Shown one piece after another: positions 1 through 8,936 of a stretch of 64,000 bases of DNA; positions within the stretch are counted from its first letter, which is position 1, and the number at the start of each line of letters is the position of its first letter. Source of the DNA: Phocaeicola coprocola DSM 17136 (GTDB lineage: Bacteria > Bacteroidota > Bacteroidia > Bacteroidales > Bacteroidaceae); the NCBI RefSeq assembly GCF_000154845.1, contig NZ_DS981432.1, forward strand, positions 1 through 64,000. Direction: 5' to 3'. The notes below the pieces were generated by a model. It was not told the origin of the DNA. It made no database searches and saw only the letters and a list, made by a program, of their open reading frames with translations. The position numbers and the translations under genes are program-made.

Positions 1-665
1 CACGTTTCCTGTTTTTCTGCTCCAATGTCGGATAGTACAGGATACGTCATCCGAAGCGCTGATGACATGAAATCGTCTCACACATAGTGTATGATGTTTC
101 CTGGAAAGAATGCGTCTGCACCACCGTTCTGGACAGGCTCTGTAGCTGTCTTTCTACAGATAAGATAGCTGCTGTACCAGTCAACGAGGCTCTTGTCCAT
201 ATTATCCAAGGTCTTACAATCTGGCGTCTGAATGGAACCTAAAGTCATGCATTCATGATTGTCGATGTCAATGACACCGATGCCCATGATTTCCAGTCCA
301 CGCTTGTATTCTCCTGCACAACCAGACCAGAAGTAACCTATCCAAGGTGTCTTCTTGCCTGATTTGGGAATATAGGAAGGATCGATGGCGATGGCTTTTC
401 TTTTGCCTGTGAGATGCTTGCTGATGATAGAGCCGTTGAACGCAAACCAGTCGAAAGTTTCATGCTCAAAAAGGTTACGATAAGTCTGTTCTGAGAAACA
501 GCCATATCTGCCCAATTGGAGGAAGTTTATACGATCCGGGATGGCCATGAATAATTTCATGGTGTCCATGAACGTTTTTTCAAAAGGTTTTTGTATATTC
601 GCTACTGATTTGAGAGCCGACAGGCACTCGGATTGGTATTGCATAAGGAGTGTTTCTTTAGTCAT
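1..665 (-). pseudogene. Decayed DDE transposase (IS4-like), 3' part outside window
   Basis: The first 180 or so codons from the ATG at 665 read as the N-terminal half of a DDE transposase, with a first catalytic aspartate in 'IAIDPSYIPKSGKKT' and the family pattern 'WIGYFWSGCAGEYKRGLE'. The second catalytic aspartate lies in 'ADAFF'. After that the frame is lost: 'FHVIS' is read in another frame near position 70, and 'LYYPTLEQK' in the third frame near position 25, so at least two indels are present. The gene runs off the left edge. I infer a dead insertion-sequence copy. The IS4-like label is from general resemblance; terminal inverted repeats were not identified in 666-780. Confidence 0.75.
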
Positions 666-867
666 AATCAGAAGAGTTGAGAGACTTCTAATTTACTAAA
701 AAACCAGCGAATTATGCAATACTTTTTTACCTTTATTATCAGCAGGTTAGCACATTTTTTTCAGCACATTTCTTCATGCTTAACCATTCGTTTTAGACAA
801 CATTTCAATGACCTCTTTAGTGTTTCCGAACCGACTTTTGCCGGTTTTATTGTTTAACTTTTAATTT

Positions 868-887
868 TTCGGTAAAAATTTACCGAA
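868..887. promoter_or_regulatory. Palindrome overlapping the LuxR-type gene promoter
   Basis: A perfect 9-base inverted repeat (TTCGGTAAA, 2-base gap, TTTACCGAA) lies 17 bases before the ATG at 904. Just upstream, TTTG (837-840), 21 bases, then TAATTTTT (862-869) gives a near-consensus bacteroidal promoter, so the palindrome covers the end of the -7 box and the expected start of transcription. This position suits an operator, possibly for autoregulation; the binding protein is unknown. Confidence 0.45.
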
Positions 888-903
888 GTATTGATACAAG
901 AAT

Positions 904-1551
904 ATGAGGCATTTAATATTGGCAGATAATCAGGCAATAACTCGTTTGGGAGTGAAATATTTGGCTTTGGAGGCTGGTAGAGAGCTTTCCTCGATTAAGG
1001 AGGCTGTCGGTTTGCAGGAATTGTCGATGATGCTTTCGTCTTATCCGGATTCGGTTGTCATTATTGACTATACTTTGTTCGATTGTACGGCTGATCAGCT
1101 TTGGATACTGAAAGAGCGTTTTCCTCAATCTGTTTTTGTACTGTTTAGTGATGCTTTAAGTGAGAGCTTTATCAGGCGGATGGTTTTGGGAGGCATTCAG
1201 TTTAGTTTATTGTTTAAAGATTCAGATGTGCACGAGGTTGCTGCTTGCCTGGATGAGGCTGAGCAAGGGCGGCAGTATATTTGTATGAAAGCAAAAAGTT
1301 GGTTGTATGAAAAAGAGCGGGATGCTGTTTCTGATATGCCACAGCTGACAATGACAGAAAAAGAAGTTCTGCGTTCTTTGACGTTGGGTAAGACTACTAA
1401 AGAAATAGCAGCGGAACGCTTTTTAAGTGTTTATACAGTAATGACGCATCGCAAAAATATTTTCAGGAAGTTGAATGTGAATAACGCTCAGGAAGCGATA
1501 CGGTATGCCTTAAGGGCAGGAATAGTTAATGTTGCAGAGTATTGTATCTGA
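904..1551 (+). CDS. LuxR/NarL-type response regulator
   Basis: A 215-residue protein with a receiver-like domain (about 1-120) and a C-terminal LuxR helix-turn-helix (about 147-208, 'LTMTEKEVLRSLTLGKTTKEIA'). The receiver keeps an aspartate near the start (D8), the likely phosphoacceptor D55 in 'VVIIDYT', and a lysine in 'LLFKDSD', although the usual acidic pair is reduced to one residue. It is therefore probably a DNA-binding transcription factor, but phosphorylation by a kinase is less certain. No sensor kinase gene is adjacent, so it is an orphan regulator. A palindrome overlaps its predicted promoter. Confidence 0.85.
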   Translation: MRHLILADNQAITRLGVKYLALEAGRELSSIKEAVGLQELSMMLSSYPDSVVIIDYTLFDCTADQLWILKERFPQSVFVLFSDALSESFIRRMVLGGIQFSLLFKDSDVHEVAACLDEAEQGRQYICMKAKSWLYEKERDAVSDMPQLTMTEKEVLRSLTLGKTTKEIAAERFLSVYTVMTHRKNIFRKLNVNNAQEAIRYALRAGIVNVAEYCI

Positions 1552-1596
1552 TATAAACAGGTGTAGTGTCTTTAATACTACTAGCCTTTGAAAAAA

Positions 1597-1641
1597 CTCC
1601 TGCTTTTGGTCTTTGTTTATTTATGTGACCAATAGCAGGAG
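1597..1641 (-). terminator. Terminator of the cysK-metY operon
   Basis: A stem of CTCCTGCT/AGCAGGAG plus an inner TGGTC/GACCA stem is followed, on the minus strand, by six T. It lies about 120 bases beyond the metY stop. It may also stop the convergent LuxR-type gene, because a weaker T-rich stretch follows on the plus strand. Confidence 0.8.
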
Positions 1642-1761
1642 ATTTTCATTTTGTAACTTATGATTATAAGTAAATCTATTCAATTTTTCTCTTTTGAAGC
1701 AATTGCTTAAGGGTTGTCTCTTTCAAATTAAGAACGTAGTCTTTTCGATAAATTATGATGC

Positions 1762-3048
1762 TTATACTTTCTCCAATGCCTGAGCTAAGTCTGCTATTAA
1801 ATCGTCTATATGCTCAGTTCCTATGGACAAACGTACTGTACCTGGTTTGATATGCTGCTCTTCCAGCTCCTTTTCATTTAATTGTGAATGTGTGGTAGTT
1901 GCAGGATGAATAACCAGTGATTTCATGTCGGCCACATTAGCAAGTAGGGAAAATATTTCTAAGCTGTCGATAAAACGTTGAGCTTCTTTTATTCCGCCTT
2001 TGATGTCAATCGTAAATATAGATCCTCCGCCTTTTGGAAAATAACGTTTATATAGCTTGTTGTCTGGATGCTGAGGTAGGGATGGATGATGCACGGCTTC
2101 TACCTTGGGATGTTTGCTTAGATAATCTACTACTTGCAGGGCATTAGCTACGTGTCGTTCAACACGAAGTGAAAGAGTTTCTAGGCCCTGTAATAAAAGG
2201 AAAGCGTTGAACGGGCTGATTGCTGCTCCTGTGTCACGTAACAGAATAGCTCGGATACGGATTATATAGGATGCGTTTCCGGCTACGTCGCAGAAACGTA
2301 TTCCATGATAGCAAGGGTCTGGTTCCGTTAGTTGTGGAAATTTTCCAGATGCTTTCCAGTCAAAGTTTCCGGAATCGATGATAACTCCTCCGAGGCTAGT
2401 TCCGTGTCCCCCGATAAATTTAGTCGCTGAGTGTATTACAATATCTGCTCCGTGTTCTATTGGACGAATCAGATAGGGAGTGCCGAAGGTGTTGTCTATT
2501 ATCAGAGGTATTTTATGTGCATGAGCTATTTGGGCAACAGCTGCTATGTCGATGATATTCGAGTTAGGGTTACCCAGTGTTTCGATAAAAATAAGTTTGG
2601 TGTTCTCTTGTATGGCTTGTTCGAAATTTTTCACTTGACATGGATCTACGAAGGTTGTGGTTACTCCTGATGCAGGCAGTGTATGTGCCAGCAAGTTGTA
2701 TGTCCCACCATAAATTGTATTGGCGGCTACGATATGGTCGCCGGTACGAGTGATGTTTTGAAACGCATATGTGATGGCCGCTGCTCCGGAAGCAACAGCA
2801 AGAGCAGCAACACCTCCTTCTAGTGCAGCCATACGTTTTTCGAAGACATCTTGTGTTGGGTTGGAAAGTCTTCCGTAGATGTTTCCTGGATCTTGTAAGG
2901 CGAAGCGTGCAGCTGCATGAGCTGAATTATGAAAAACGTACGAAGTTGTCTGATAGATAGGGACGGCTCGTGCGTCTGTAGCTGGGTCTGCCTGTTCTTG
3001 TCCTACGTGGAGCTGGAGTGTTTCGAAATGAAGTTTTTTGATGTCCAT
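1762..3048 (-). CDS. metY: O-acetylhomoserine sulfhydrylase (Cys/Met metabolism PLP enzyme)
   Basis: A 428-residue PLP-dependent enzyme of the Cys/Met metabolism family. The Schiff-base lysine is K210 in '[10 protein letters not shown]', the PLP-contacting 'IYGR' is at 57-60 and 'DNTFGTP' is at 185-191. The length and the '[12 protein letters not shown]' region fit O-acetylhomoserine aminocarboxypropyltransferase, which makes homocysteine from O-acetylhomoserine and sulfide in the cytoplasm. The gene starts 36 bases after cysK on the same strand, so the two probably form one sulfide assimilation operon. A related cystathionine-forming enzyme is the main alternative, but these are usually about 30-50 residues shorter. 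Confidence 0.9.
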   Translation of the reverse strand: MDIKKLHFETLQLHVGQEQADPATDARAVPIYQTTSYVFHNSAHAAARFALQDPGNIYGRLSNPTQDVFEKRMAALEGGVAALAVASGAAAITYAFQNITRTGDHIVAANTIYGGTYNLLAHTLPASGVTTTFVDPCQVKNFEQAIQENTKLIFIETLGNPNSNIIDIAAVAQIAHAHKIPLIIDNTFGTPYLIRPIEHGADIVIHSATKFIGGHGTSLGGVIIDSGNFDWKASGKFPQLTEPDPCYHGIRFCDVAGNASYIIRIRAILLRDTGAAISPFNAFLLLQGLETLSLRVERHVANALQVVDYLSKHPKVEAVHHPSLPQHPDNKLYKRYFPKGGGSIFTIDIKGGIKEAQRFIDSLEIFSLLANVADMKSLVIHPATTTHSQLNEKELEEQHIKPGTVRLSIGTEHIDDLIADLAQALEKV

Positions 3049-3084
3049 AGTTGCAATGATTTTGTATGTTACTGTAATTCTGTT

Positions 3085-4032
3085 TTAAAGCGGATATTCC
3101 TCAAAGGCATAAAGTACGGTTGATAAATATCGTTCTCCGGTATCGGGCAGCAACACGACGATGTTTTTATCTTTATATTCTGGCATTTGAGAAAGTTGCA
3201 GGGCTGCAAATGTTGCAGCTCCCGAAGAAATACCGACCAAGAGTCCTTCTTGGAGGGAAAGTTCTCTTCCTGTTCGGATGGCATCGTCGTCCTTGACTCT
3301 TATTATCTTATCTACTACTTGTGTGTTGTAGGTGCTGGGGATAAATCCGGCTCCTATACCTTGTATCTTATGCATACCCGGTTTTTCACCAGAAAGGACA
3401 GCTGAGCTGTCTGGTTCTACTGCTACGATTTCGATATTGGGATTGTATGATTTCAGTCCTTCACCTACACCGCTTAATGTTCCTCCAGTTCCGACTCCTG
3501 CTATGAATACGTCTACTTTTCCGTCAGTATCCTGCCAGATCTCTTTTGCTGTAGTCAGAGAATGGGCTCTAGGGTTTGCTGGATTTTCAAATTGCTGCAG
3601 AATGACTGCTCCTGGTGTGTTGTCGCGAAGTTCTTCTGCTTTCTTTATGGCTCCGCTCATTCCTTCGTTGCCGGGAGTTAGGACTAGCTCTGCTCCCATG
3701 GCTTTTAATAGGTTTTGGCGCTCCAAACTCATTGTTTCAGGCATGGTGAGTACGGCTTTATAGCCTTTTACGGACGCTACCCATGCAAGACCTACACCTG
3801 TGTTGCCGCTTGTCGGTTCGATGATAACTGAGCCAGGTCGCAGGATGCCTTTTTGTTCAGCATCTTCTATCATAGCAAGTGCAATGCGGTCTTTAACACT
3901 CCCTCCGGGATTGAAAAATTCCAGTTTTGCAATAATATTTGCCTTTGCTTTATGCGTTTGGCTTAGGTGTTGCAACTTTAGTAAAGGGGTGTTTCCTATC
4001 AATTCTGTAAGATTTTGGTATATTTTTGCCAT
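3085..4032 (-). CDS. cysK: Cysteine synthase A (O-acetylserine sulfhydrylase)
   Basis: A 315-residue PLP enzyme making cysteine from O-acetylserine and sulfide. The PLP lysine is K47 in 'PGGSVKDR', the substrate loop is 'PTSGNTG' (73-79), and the phosphate-binding 'GTGGT' is at 181-185. The C-terminus 'DTGERYLST' is typical of CysK. It is the first gene of a cysK-metY operon, which places both sulfide-incorporating reactions under one promoter. Confidence 0.95.
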   Translation of the reverse strand: MAKIYQNLTELIGNTPLLKLQHLSQTHKAKANIIAKLEFFNPGGSVKDRIALAMIEDAEQKGILRPGSVIIEPTSGNTGVGLAWVASVKGYKAVLTMPETMSLERQNLLKAMGAELVLTPGNEGMSGAIKKAEELRDNTPGAVILQQFENPANPRAHSLTTAKEIWQDTDGKVDVFIAGVGTGGTLSGVGEGLKSYNPNIEIVAVEPDSSAVLSGEKPGMHKIQGIGAGFIPSTYNTQVVDKIIRVKDDDAIRTGRELSLQEGLLVGISSGAATFAALQLSQMPEYKDKNIVVLLPDTGERYLSTVLYAFEEYPL

Positions 4033-4062
4033 AGGTCTTTGTTTTTGGGGGTTGCTTTATGG

Positions 4063-4094
4063 CAAAGTTAAGAGATTATTAGGGGAATAGCAAT
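4063..4094 (-). promoter_or_regulatory. Predicted cysK-metY promoter
   Basis: Read on the minus strand this is ATTG (4094-4091), 20 bases, then TAACTTTG (4070-4063), matching the bacteroidal TTTG/TAnnTTTG pattern with one mismatch in the upstream box. The cysK ATG follows about 30 bases later. Confidence 0.6.
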
Positions 4095-4130
4095 ACACCA
4101 TTTAGGGTATATTGTAGAAAATGGGGAAAT

Positions 4131-4156
4131 AAAAAAAGAGAAGCATTTGCTTCTCT
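4131..4156 (-). terminator. Terminator after the tandem tRNA genes
   Basis: On the minus strand an 8-base stem (AGAGAAGC, 4-base loop, GCTTCTCT) is followed by a run of T. It begins 7 bases past the second tRNA, a canonical intrinsic terminator. Confidence 0.85.
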
Positions 4157-4162
4157 CGGTAG

Positions 4163-4235
<73 letters not shown>

Positions 4236-4253
4236 ATGTTATTTTTTTTGTAG

Positions 4254-4326
<73 letters not shown>

Positions 4327-4348
4327 ATGTTATTTCTTAATTGTGGTG

Positions 4349-4379
4349 CAAAGGTAAGGGTTTTATTTTGAAAAACAAA
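4349..4379 (-). promoter_or_regulatory. Promoter of the tRNA-fMet pair
   Basis: On the minus strand TTTG (4379-4376), 19 bases, then TACCTTTG (4356-4349) is an exact bacteroidal promoter. It ends 22 bases before the first tRNA. The rest of 4380-4690 is AT-rich, and I see no gene in it. Confidence 0.8.
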
Positions 4380-4696
4380 TTTTTGGACGAATTATTTGAT
4401 CTTTTTTGTGTATTTCTTCGTGGAAAATGTAGATCTATGCATCTTTTTTTACTTTTTCTTGCCGTAAATATTAAAATCTATTAAGTGGATTTTTTTGTTT
4501 TTTCTTAGAATATCTGACGCTGGAAGAAAAGTTTGAGAGATAGATTTACTGCCGTATTAGGTTAAACTTTGATGTTTTTTTATCCTTTAGCTGAAAAAAT
4601 CTCTCGGCGACAAGAGCTTGTAAGATTCATTTTGGGGAGGATAAAGGCAAAAGAACTCATAAACTCTGTCGCTTACAGTGGAAAATCTGGTCTGAA

Positions 4697-4728
4697 TTTG
4701 TGTAGATAAAAGAAAAACAGTAATTTTG
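4697..4728 (+). promoter_or_regulatory. Promoter of the tetR-fabG operon
   Basis: TTTG (4697-4700), 20 bases, then TAATTTTG (4721-4728) is an exact match to the bacteroidal consensus. Transcription would start near 4735. This favours the ATG at 4766 as the tetR start. Confidence 0.8.
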
Positions 4729-4765
4729 CTCACAATAATGTAGATTGTGCAATAAGAGAGTTAGA

Positions 4766-5359
4766 ATGACTGTATTGAAGACCAGAGCCAAGTTAGTAGA
4801 CGTTGCCCGACAGCTATTCGCCAAGAAAGGAGTTGAGGCTACGACAATGAATGATATTGCCGTGGCATCTAAAAAAGGCCGTCGTACTCTATATACTTAT
4901 TTTAAAAGTAAAGATCAGATTTATATGGCTGTGGTAGAGTCGGAACTCAAGATGCTTTCGGATACAATGGATAAGGTTGCCAAGAAACCGACTGTACCCG
5001 ATGAGAAAATCCTGGAGCTGATTACTACACATCTTGATATTATTAAAATGGCGGTTTATCGTAATGGTACGCTCCGTGCTGATTTCTTCCGTGATATTTG
5101 GCGTGTAGAAACAATGAGAAAGTATTTCGACAACAACGAAATAAAGCTTTTTCGTGAAGTCTTGAGAGAAGGAAAAGAACAAGGGCTGTTCGATATAGAT
5201 AATGTAGAGATAACCGCCGATATATTGCATTACTGCATCAAAGGAATCGAGGTACCATACATTCGTGGACAGATAGGAGAGGATCTGGACGACGAAACCG
5301 GCTGGCGGTATGTGTCTAAAATCGTGTATGGTGCTTTGGGATGTCGGAAAGAAAAATAA
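4766..5359 (+). CDS. TetR/AcrR family transcriptional regulator
   Basis: A 197-residue regulator with an N-terminal TetR helix-turn-helix: 'RQLFAKKGVEATTMNDIA' leads into 'GRRTLYTYFKSKDQIY'. The C-terminal half is the variable ligand-binding domain. The ATG at 4766 is preferred over an upstream TTG at 4745 because it sits about 30 bases after the predicted transcription start and gives a normal TetR N-terminus. The fabG gene follows 26 bases later on the same strand, so the protein may control, or sense, fatty acid synthesis; that link is inferred only from position. Confidence 0.88.
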   Translation: MTVLKTRAKLVDVARQLFAKKGVEATTMNDIAVASKKGRRTLYTYFKSKDQIYMAVVESELKMLSDTMDKVAKKPTVPDEKILELITTHLDIIKMAVYRNGTLRADFFRDIWRVETMRKYFDNNEIKLFREVLREGKEQGLFDIDNVEITADILHYCIKGIEVPYIRGQIGEDLDDETGWRYVSKIVYGALGCRKEK

Positions 5360-5385
5360 GTTTAATCTTTTAAATATAACAAATC

Positions 5386-6132
5386 ATGGGATTATTAACA
5401 GGAAAAACAGCTATCGTAACCGGTGCTGCTCGTGGTATCGGTAAAGCTATTGCAATGAAATTTGCTGCCGAAGGTGCAAATATTGCATTTACAGACTTGG
5501 TAATTGATGAAAACGGAAAGAATACAGAAGCTGAAATTGCTGCATTGGGAGTAAAGGTTAAAGGTTACGCTTCAAATGCTGCCAGCTTTGAAGATACTGC
5601 AAAAGTTGTTGAACAGATTAAAGAAGACTTTGGTACTATCGATATTCTGGTTAACAATGCAGGTATCACAAAAGACGGTTTGATGATGAGAATGAGTGAA
5701 GCACAGTGGGATGCCGTAATCGGTGTTAACTTGAAATCTGCTTTCAACTTTATTCACGCTTGTACTCCAATCATGATGCGTCAGAAGAGTGGTAACATCA
5801 TCAACATGGCTTCTGTTGTAGGTGTACATGGTAACGCCGGACAGTGTAACTACTCTGCATCAAAGGCAGGTATGATTGGTTTGGCTAAGTCTATTGCTCA
5901 GGAACTTGGTTCTCGTGGTATCCGTGCAAATGCTATTGCTCCGGGATTCATCATTACTGATATGACAGCAAAATTGTCTGACGAAGTAAAAGCTGAATGG
6001 GCTAAGAAGATTCCTTTGCGTCGTGGAGGTACTCCGGAAGATGTTGCAAACATCGCATTGTTCCTGGCTTCTGACTTGTCTGCTTATGTATCAGGTCAGG
6101 TAATTCAGGTAGACGGTGGTATGAACATGTAA
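5386..6132 (+). CDS. fabG: 3-oxoacyl-ACP reductase FabG
   Basis: A 248-residue short-chain dehydrogenase. The cofactor motif is TGxxxGIG ('VTGAARGIG', 11-19), followed by 'NNAG' (90-93), and the catalytic set is N115, S143, Y156 and K160 ('YSASK'). Length and sequence fit FabG, the NADPH-dependent reductase of each fatty acid elongation cycle. It is co-directional with the upstream TetR gene rather than inside a fab cluster. Other short-chain dehydrogenases share these motifs, but 'IPLRRGGTPEDVANIALFLASD' is strongly FabG-like. Confidence 0.93.
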   Translation: MGLLTGKTAIVTGAARGIGKAIAMKFAAEGANIAFTDLVIDENGKNTEAEIAALGVKVKGYASNAASFEDTAKVVEQIKEDFGTIDILVNNAGITKDGLMMRMSEAQWDAVIGVNLKSAFNFIHACTPIMMRQKSGNIINMASVVGVHGNAGQCNYSASKAGMIGLAKSIAQELGSRGIRANAIAPGFIITDMTAKLSDEVKAEWAKKIPLRRGGTPEDVANIALFLASDLSAYVSGQVIQVDGGMNM

Positions 6133-6155
6133 TATTTAGTAAATAATTTGTAGGT

Positions 6156-6215
6156 GAAGAATGAGGAACCTACATGCAGTCAATATTTGTCGCTGCATCG
6201 TATTCTTCATTCTTC
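6156..6215. repeat. Imperfect inverted repeat in the fabG-rluA spacer
   Basis: Arms GAAGAATGAGGAA (6156-6168) and TTCTTCATTCTTC (6203-6215) pair over 13 bases with one G-T. Inside them a second stem ATGCAG/CTGCAT (6174-6179, 6193-6198) forms. The outer arm motif is shared with a similar repeat at 19121-19196, which suggests a small repeated element. Confidence 0.5.
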
Positions 6216-6237
6216 ATCTTTTTTATTTTATGGCATT

Positions 6238-6912
6238 ATGACCGTAGTATACGAAGACAACCATATTATTATAGTAAATAAAACGGCTTCCGAAATTGTG
6301 CAGGGTGACAAGACTGGAGATATACCTTTGTCTGAAACTGTAAAACAATATCTGAAGGAAAAGTATTCCAAGCCTGGTAATGTGTTTTTAGGCGTAGCAC
6401 ATCGTCTGGACCGACCTGTAAGCGGACTGGTGGTTTTTGCTAAAACCAGTAAAGCTTTGGCTCGTCTGAACGATATGTTTCGCAACAGTGAAGTGAAGAA
6501 AACTTATTGGGCCATCGTGAAGCAGTGTCCTCCTGCTGAAGAAGGGGAGCTGGTACATTATTTGGTACGCAATGAAAAGCAAAATAAATCGTATGCTTAC
6601 GATAAAGAAGTGAAGAACTCGAAGAAAGCTGTTCTTAACTACAGACTGATAGGGCATTCACAAAATTATTATTTGCTGGAAGTGGATTTAAAAACCGGAC
6701 GGCATCATCAGATTCGTTGTCAGCTTGCAAAGATGGGATGTCCCATTAAAGGTGATCTGAAATATGGCTTTCCACGGTCGAATCCTGACGGAAGTATTTG
6801 CCTGCATGCGCGTAGGGTACGGTTTATTCATCCGGTATCGAAAGAACCGATTGATATAACAGCACCTGTTCCTTCCGGTAATTTATGGAATGGCTTCGAA
6901 ATGAACAAATAA
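6238..6912 (+). CDS. RluA-family pseudouridine synthase
   Basis: About 224 residues from the ATG at 6238. The catalytic aspartate is in 'GVAHRLDRPVSGLVVFAKT', the RluA-family motif HRLDxxxSG. 'LKTGRHHQIRCQL' and 'LHARRVRFIHP' are further conserved blocks. It modifies uridines in rRNA or tRNA. There is no S4 RNA-binding domain. A longer reading from the GTG at 6154 would translate an inverted repeat and is unlikely. The exact RNA target cannot be told from sequence. Confidence 0.9.
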   Translation: MTVVYEDNHIIIVNKTASEIVQGDKTGDIPLSETVKQYLKEKYSKPGNVFLGVAHRLDRPVSGLVVFAKTSKALARLNDMFRNSEVKKTYWAIVKQCPPAEEGELVHYLVRNEKQNKSYAYDKEVKNSKKAVLNYRLIGHSQNYYLLEVDLKTGRHHQIRCQLAKMGCPIKGDLKYGFPRSNPDGSICLHARRVRFIHPVSKEPIDITAPVPSGNLWNGFEMNK

Positions 6913-6920
6913 AAAGAGAA

Positions 6921-6948
6921 AACGAGGACGCTTCACAGCGTCCTCGTT
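6921..6948. terminator. Bidirectional terminator after the pseudouridine synthase
   Basis: An 11-base perfect stem (AACGAGGACGC, loop TTCACA, GCGTCCTCGTT) begins 8 bases after the stop at 6912. T-rich sequence follows on both strands. Confidence 0.8.
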
Positions 6949-6984
6949 TGTTAAAAACACATAGGCATCTTCATTTTCTTGTCA

Positions 6985-7016
6985 AAAGGTTGTATTTCAG
7001 GGGGAAATCAACCTTT
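6985..7016. terminator. Second stem-loop in the convergent spacer
   Basis: AAAGGTTG-T-ATTTC pairs with GAAAT-CAACCTTT around a 5-base loop, 13 pairs with one bulged T, followed on the plus strand by a pyrimidine tract (CTCTCTTTTGTTTTT). It is probably a back-up terminator. The remainder of 7017-7220 shows nothing recognisable. Confidence 0.55.
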
Positions 7017-7223
7017 CTCTCTTTTGTTTTTATGGGGTTGGGTTTATAGTTTAGTTTTTGCCTTTTTTTATGTTGTATAGAGTGTGTGTATCCAATTCTC
7101 TCGTAAGAGATATATTGCAATCATCGTGCCAGAAAAAAGGGTTTTATTTAATTCTTTGATTTATAAATGTTTGGGCAAAACTGTGACTTCCTGTAGATTG
7201 GGGAAAGTGTGGAATGTGTAGAA

Positions 7224-7250
7224 AAAACTGTGGAATAAATCCACAGTTTT
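7224..7250 (-). terminator. Terminator of the sigma-54 type regulator gene
   Basis: An 11-base perfect stem (AAAACTGTGGA, 5-base loop, TCCACAGTTTT) lies about 40 bases past the stop at 7292. On the minus strand it runs into TTTTTTC. Confidence 0.75.
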
Positions 7251-7291
7251 GTGGAATTTTTTCTTCAATGAATAAATTTTCAGGAGAAATA

Positions 7292-8629
7292 TTACCCGAT
7301 ATTATACAGTTTCATTTTATTGTATAATGTTTTACGGTCTATCCCCAGCAACAGTGCTGCTTTGGTTTTATTATTTCCCGTTTGTTGCAAAGCATTCATT
7401 ATCCGTTTCTTTTCTGCTTCTTCATCGTGTAAAGCAAATGATGATGTAGCAGGACTTACGGGCTGTGCGAGAATCTCTTCTCCTAAATCGTGTACAGTAA
7501 TAAATTCTCCTCGTGCCAGCAACGTAGCACGTTTGACAATATTTTTTAGTTGACGCAAGTTGCCTGGCCACGAATAGCGTTGAAGTGCTTCACTTGCAGC
7601 AGCGTCAAAACCGATCAACGTACGTTCCAGTTCTCGGTTTGCCTGGTCCAGAAAGAAATTAGCAAAGAGCAGAATATCTTCGGGACGCTCTTTCAGGTCG
7701 GGCATTCGTAGGGTAAATTCATTAATACGATGATATAAATCTTCGCGGAATGTACCTTTAGCTATAGCTTCCTTCAGGTTTTCGTTGGTGGCACTTACAA
7801 GTCGTACATCCACCTCTATTTCCTTGGTCGAACCTATTCTGCGAATACGGCGTTCCTGTAAAGCACGCAGCAGCTGAACCTGTACCTCGTAACTCAGGTT
7901 TCCTATTTCATCGAGAAATAAAGTACCTCCGTTGGCTTCTTCAAATGCACCTACTTTATCATTTAGCGCTCCGGTAAATGAACCTTTTATATGTCCGAAA
8001 AACTCAGATGCAGCCAAGTCCTTGGGTATCGATCCACAGTCTATTGCTATGAAAGGCTTTCCATTTCGTTTACTTAGTTCATGGATTCGGTGTGCTACAT
8101 ATTCTTTTCCCGTACCACTTGCTCCATTTATGAGAACAGACATTTGAGTAGGGGCAACCAGACGGACATAACTGAATAATTGGTGAGCTGCTTCACTTTC
8201 ACCTTCCAGAAAACTTTGCGGAGTATTTTTTTCAATATGCGCTTCATTAGGCGTAGCAGGAACTTCAGATTTTTGGATAGCTTCTTTTATCTTTTTCAGC
8301 AATTCGTCAGGCTGAACTGGTTTCGCTATATAGTCGCTTGCTCCTTGTTTTATGGCCTGTACGGCAGTCTGTATTTCGGCATAACTCGTCATAATAATAA
8401 AAGGAGTAGTGCACGACTGGCTGCGAAGCCATACCAGCAAATGTATTCCGTCTTGGTCAGGAAGCCGTAAGTCAGACAATATGAGGTCGTAAGAACGTGC
8501 TGAGAGTTGTTTCTTGGCACGTGAACTACTACCTGCCGTATCAACTTCGAAACCTTTTTTCCCCAACCACGTTTTCAGCATGGTAGCAAAAGTTAAATCA
8601 TCTTCGATTATGAGAATAGACGGAGTCAT
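7292..8629 (-). CDS. Sigma-54 dependent response regulator (NtrC family)
   Basis: A 445-residue three-domain regulator. The receiver (1-120) has D10/D11, phosphoacceptor D53, T81 and K103. The AAA+ domain (about 138-375) has Walker A 'GASGTGKE' (169-176), the sigma-54 contact loop 'GSFTGA' (216-221, canonical GAFTGA with A to S) and Walker B 'LFLDEIG' (237-243). A Fis-type helix-turn-helix ends the protein ('AALLGIDRKTLYNKM'). It should activate RpoN-dependent promoters on phosphorylation. The hybrid kinase gene lies about 300 bases upstream on the same strand and is the likely partner. Its targets are not evident here. Confidence 0.93.
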   Translation of the reverse strand: MTPSILIIEDDLTFATMLKTWLGKKGFEVDTAGSSSRAKKQLSARSYDLILSDLRLPDQDGIHLLVWLRSQSCTTPFIIMTSYAEIQTAVQAIKQGASDYIAKPVQPDELLKKIKEAIQKSEVPATPNEAHIEKNTPQSFLEGESEAAHQLFSYVRLVAPTQMSVLINGASGTGKEYVAHRIHELSKRNGKPFIAIDCGSIPKDLAASEFFGHIKGSFTGALNDKVGAFEEANGGTLFLDEIGNLSYEVQVQLLRALQERRIRRIGSTKEIEVDVRLVSATNENLKEAIAKGTFREDLYHRINEFTLRMPDLKERPEDILLFANFFLDQANRELERTLIGFDAAASEALQRYSWPGNLRQLKNIVKRATLLARGEFITVHDLGEEILAQPVSPATSSFALHDEEAEKKRIMNALQQTGNNKTKAALLLGIDRKTLYNKMKLYNIG

Positions 8630-8936
8630 ATATTTCTTTTTATCCGGTATGTTACAAATAAAAAAAGCCTTGTTGTCCTAATGGATTTAGTTTGTGGTAA
8701 TACGTGGAGAAACAGTGGCCTCTTTTACAGAAACACTTTGTTTTTTCGCAAATATTCTGCTCCTTTTTCGGAGTTTTACTTCATTCTTTAATTCATTTTT
8801 CTGGTATTCCAAGGCTGTAATCTGATACAAAGATAATATTTTTTCAGTATAGTACTCAGACCATATTTAAATTTTCCAGTAAACAGAGTACCTCAGATTG
8901 TTTTTTAAGTTTTCTTTTGGAAGTTTTTTTACTATT
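8630..8936 (-). other. 300-base spacer between kinase and regulator genes
   Basis: No gene is visible in this spacer. Read on the minus strand, TATCTTTG at 8834-8827 matches the bacteroidal -7 box but lacks a clear TTTG box at the right distance. The regulator gene may have its own weak promoter here. No strong stem-loop was seen. Confidence 0.35.

Noticed and set aside
3085-4090. Several long open frames on the plus strand within cysK (for example 3332-3763 and 3800-4090)
   Set aside because: They lie antisense to a clear cysK gene, have compositions mirroring its codons and no recognisable domain.
6154-6237. Longer N-terminus for the pseudouridine synthase from the GTG at 6154
   Set aside because: The extra 28 codons translate an inverted repeat and are not typical of the family; the ATG at 6238 begins directly at the catalytic domain.
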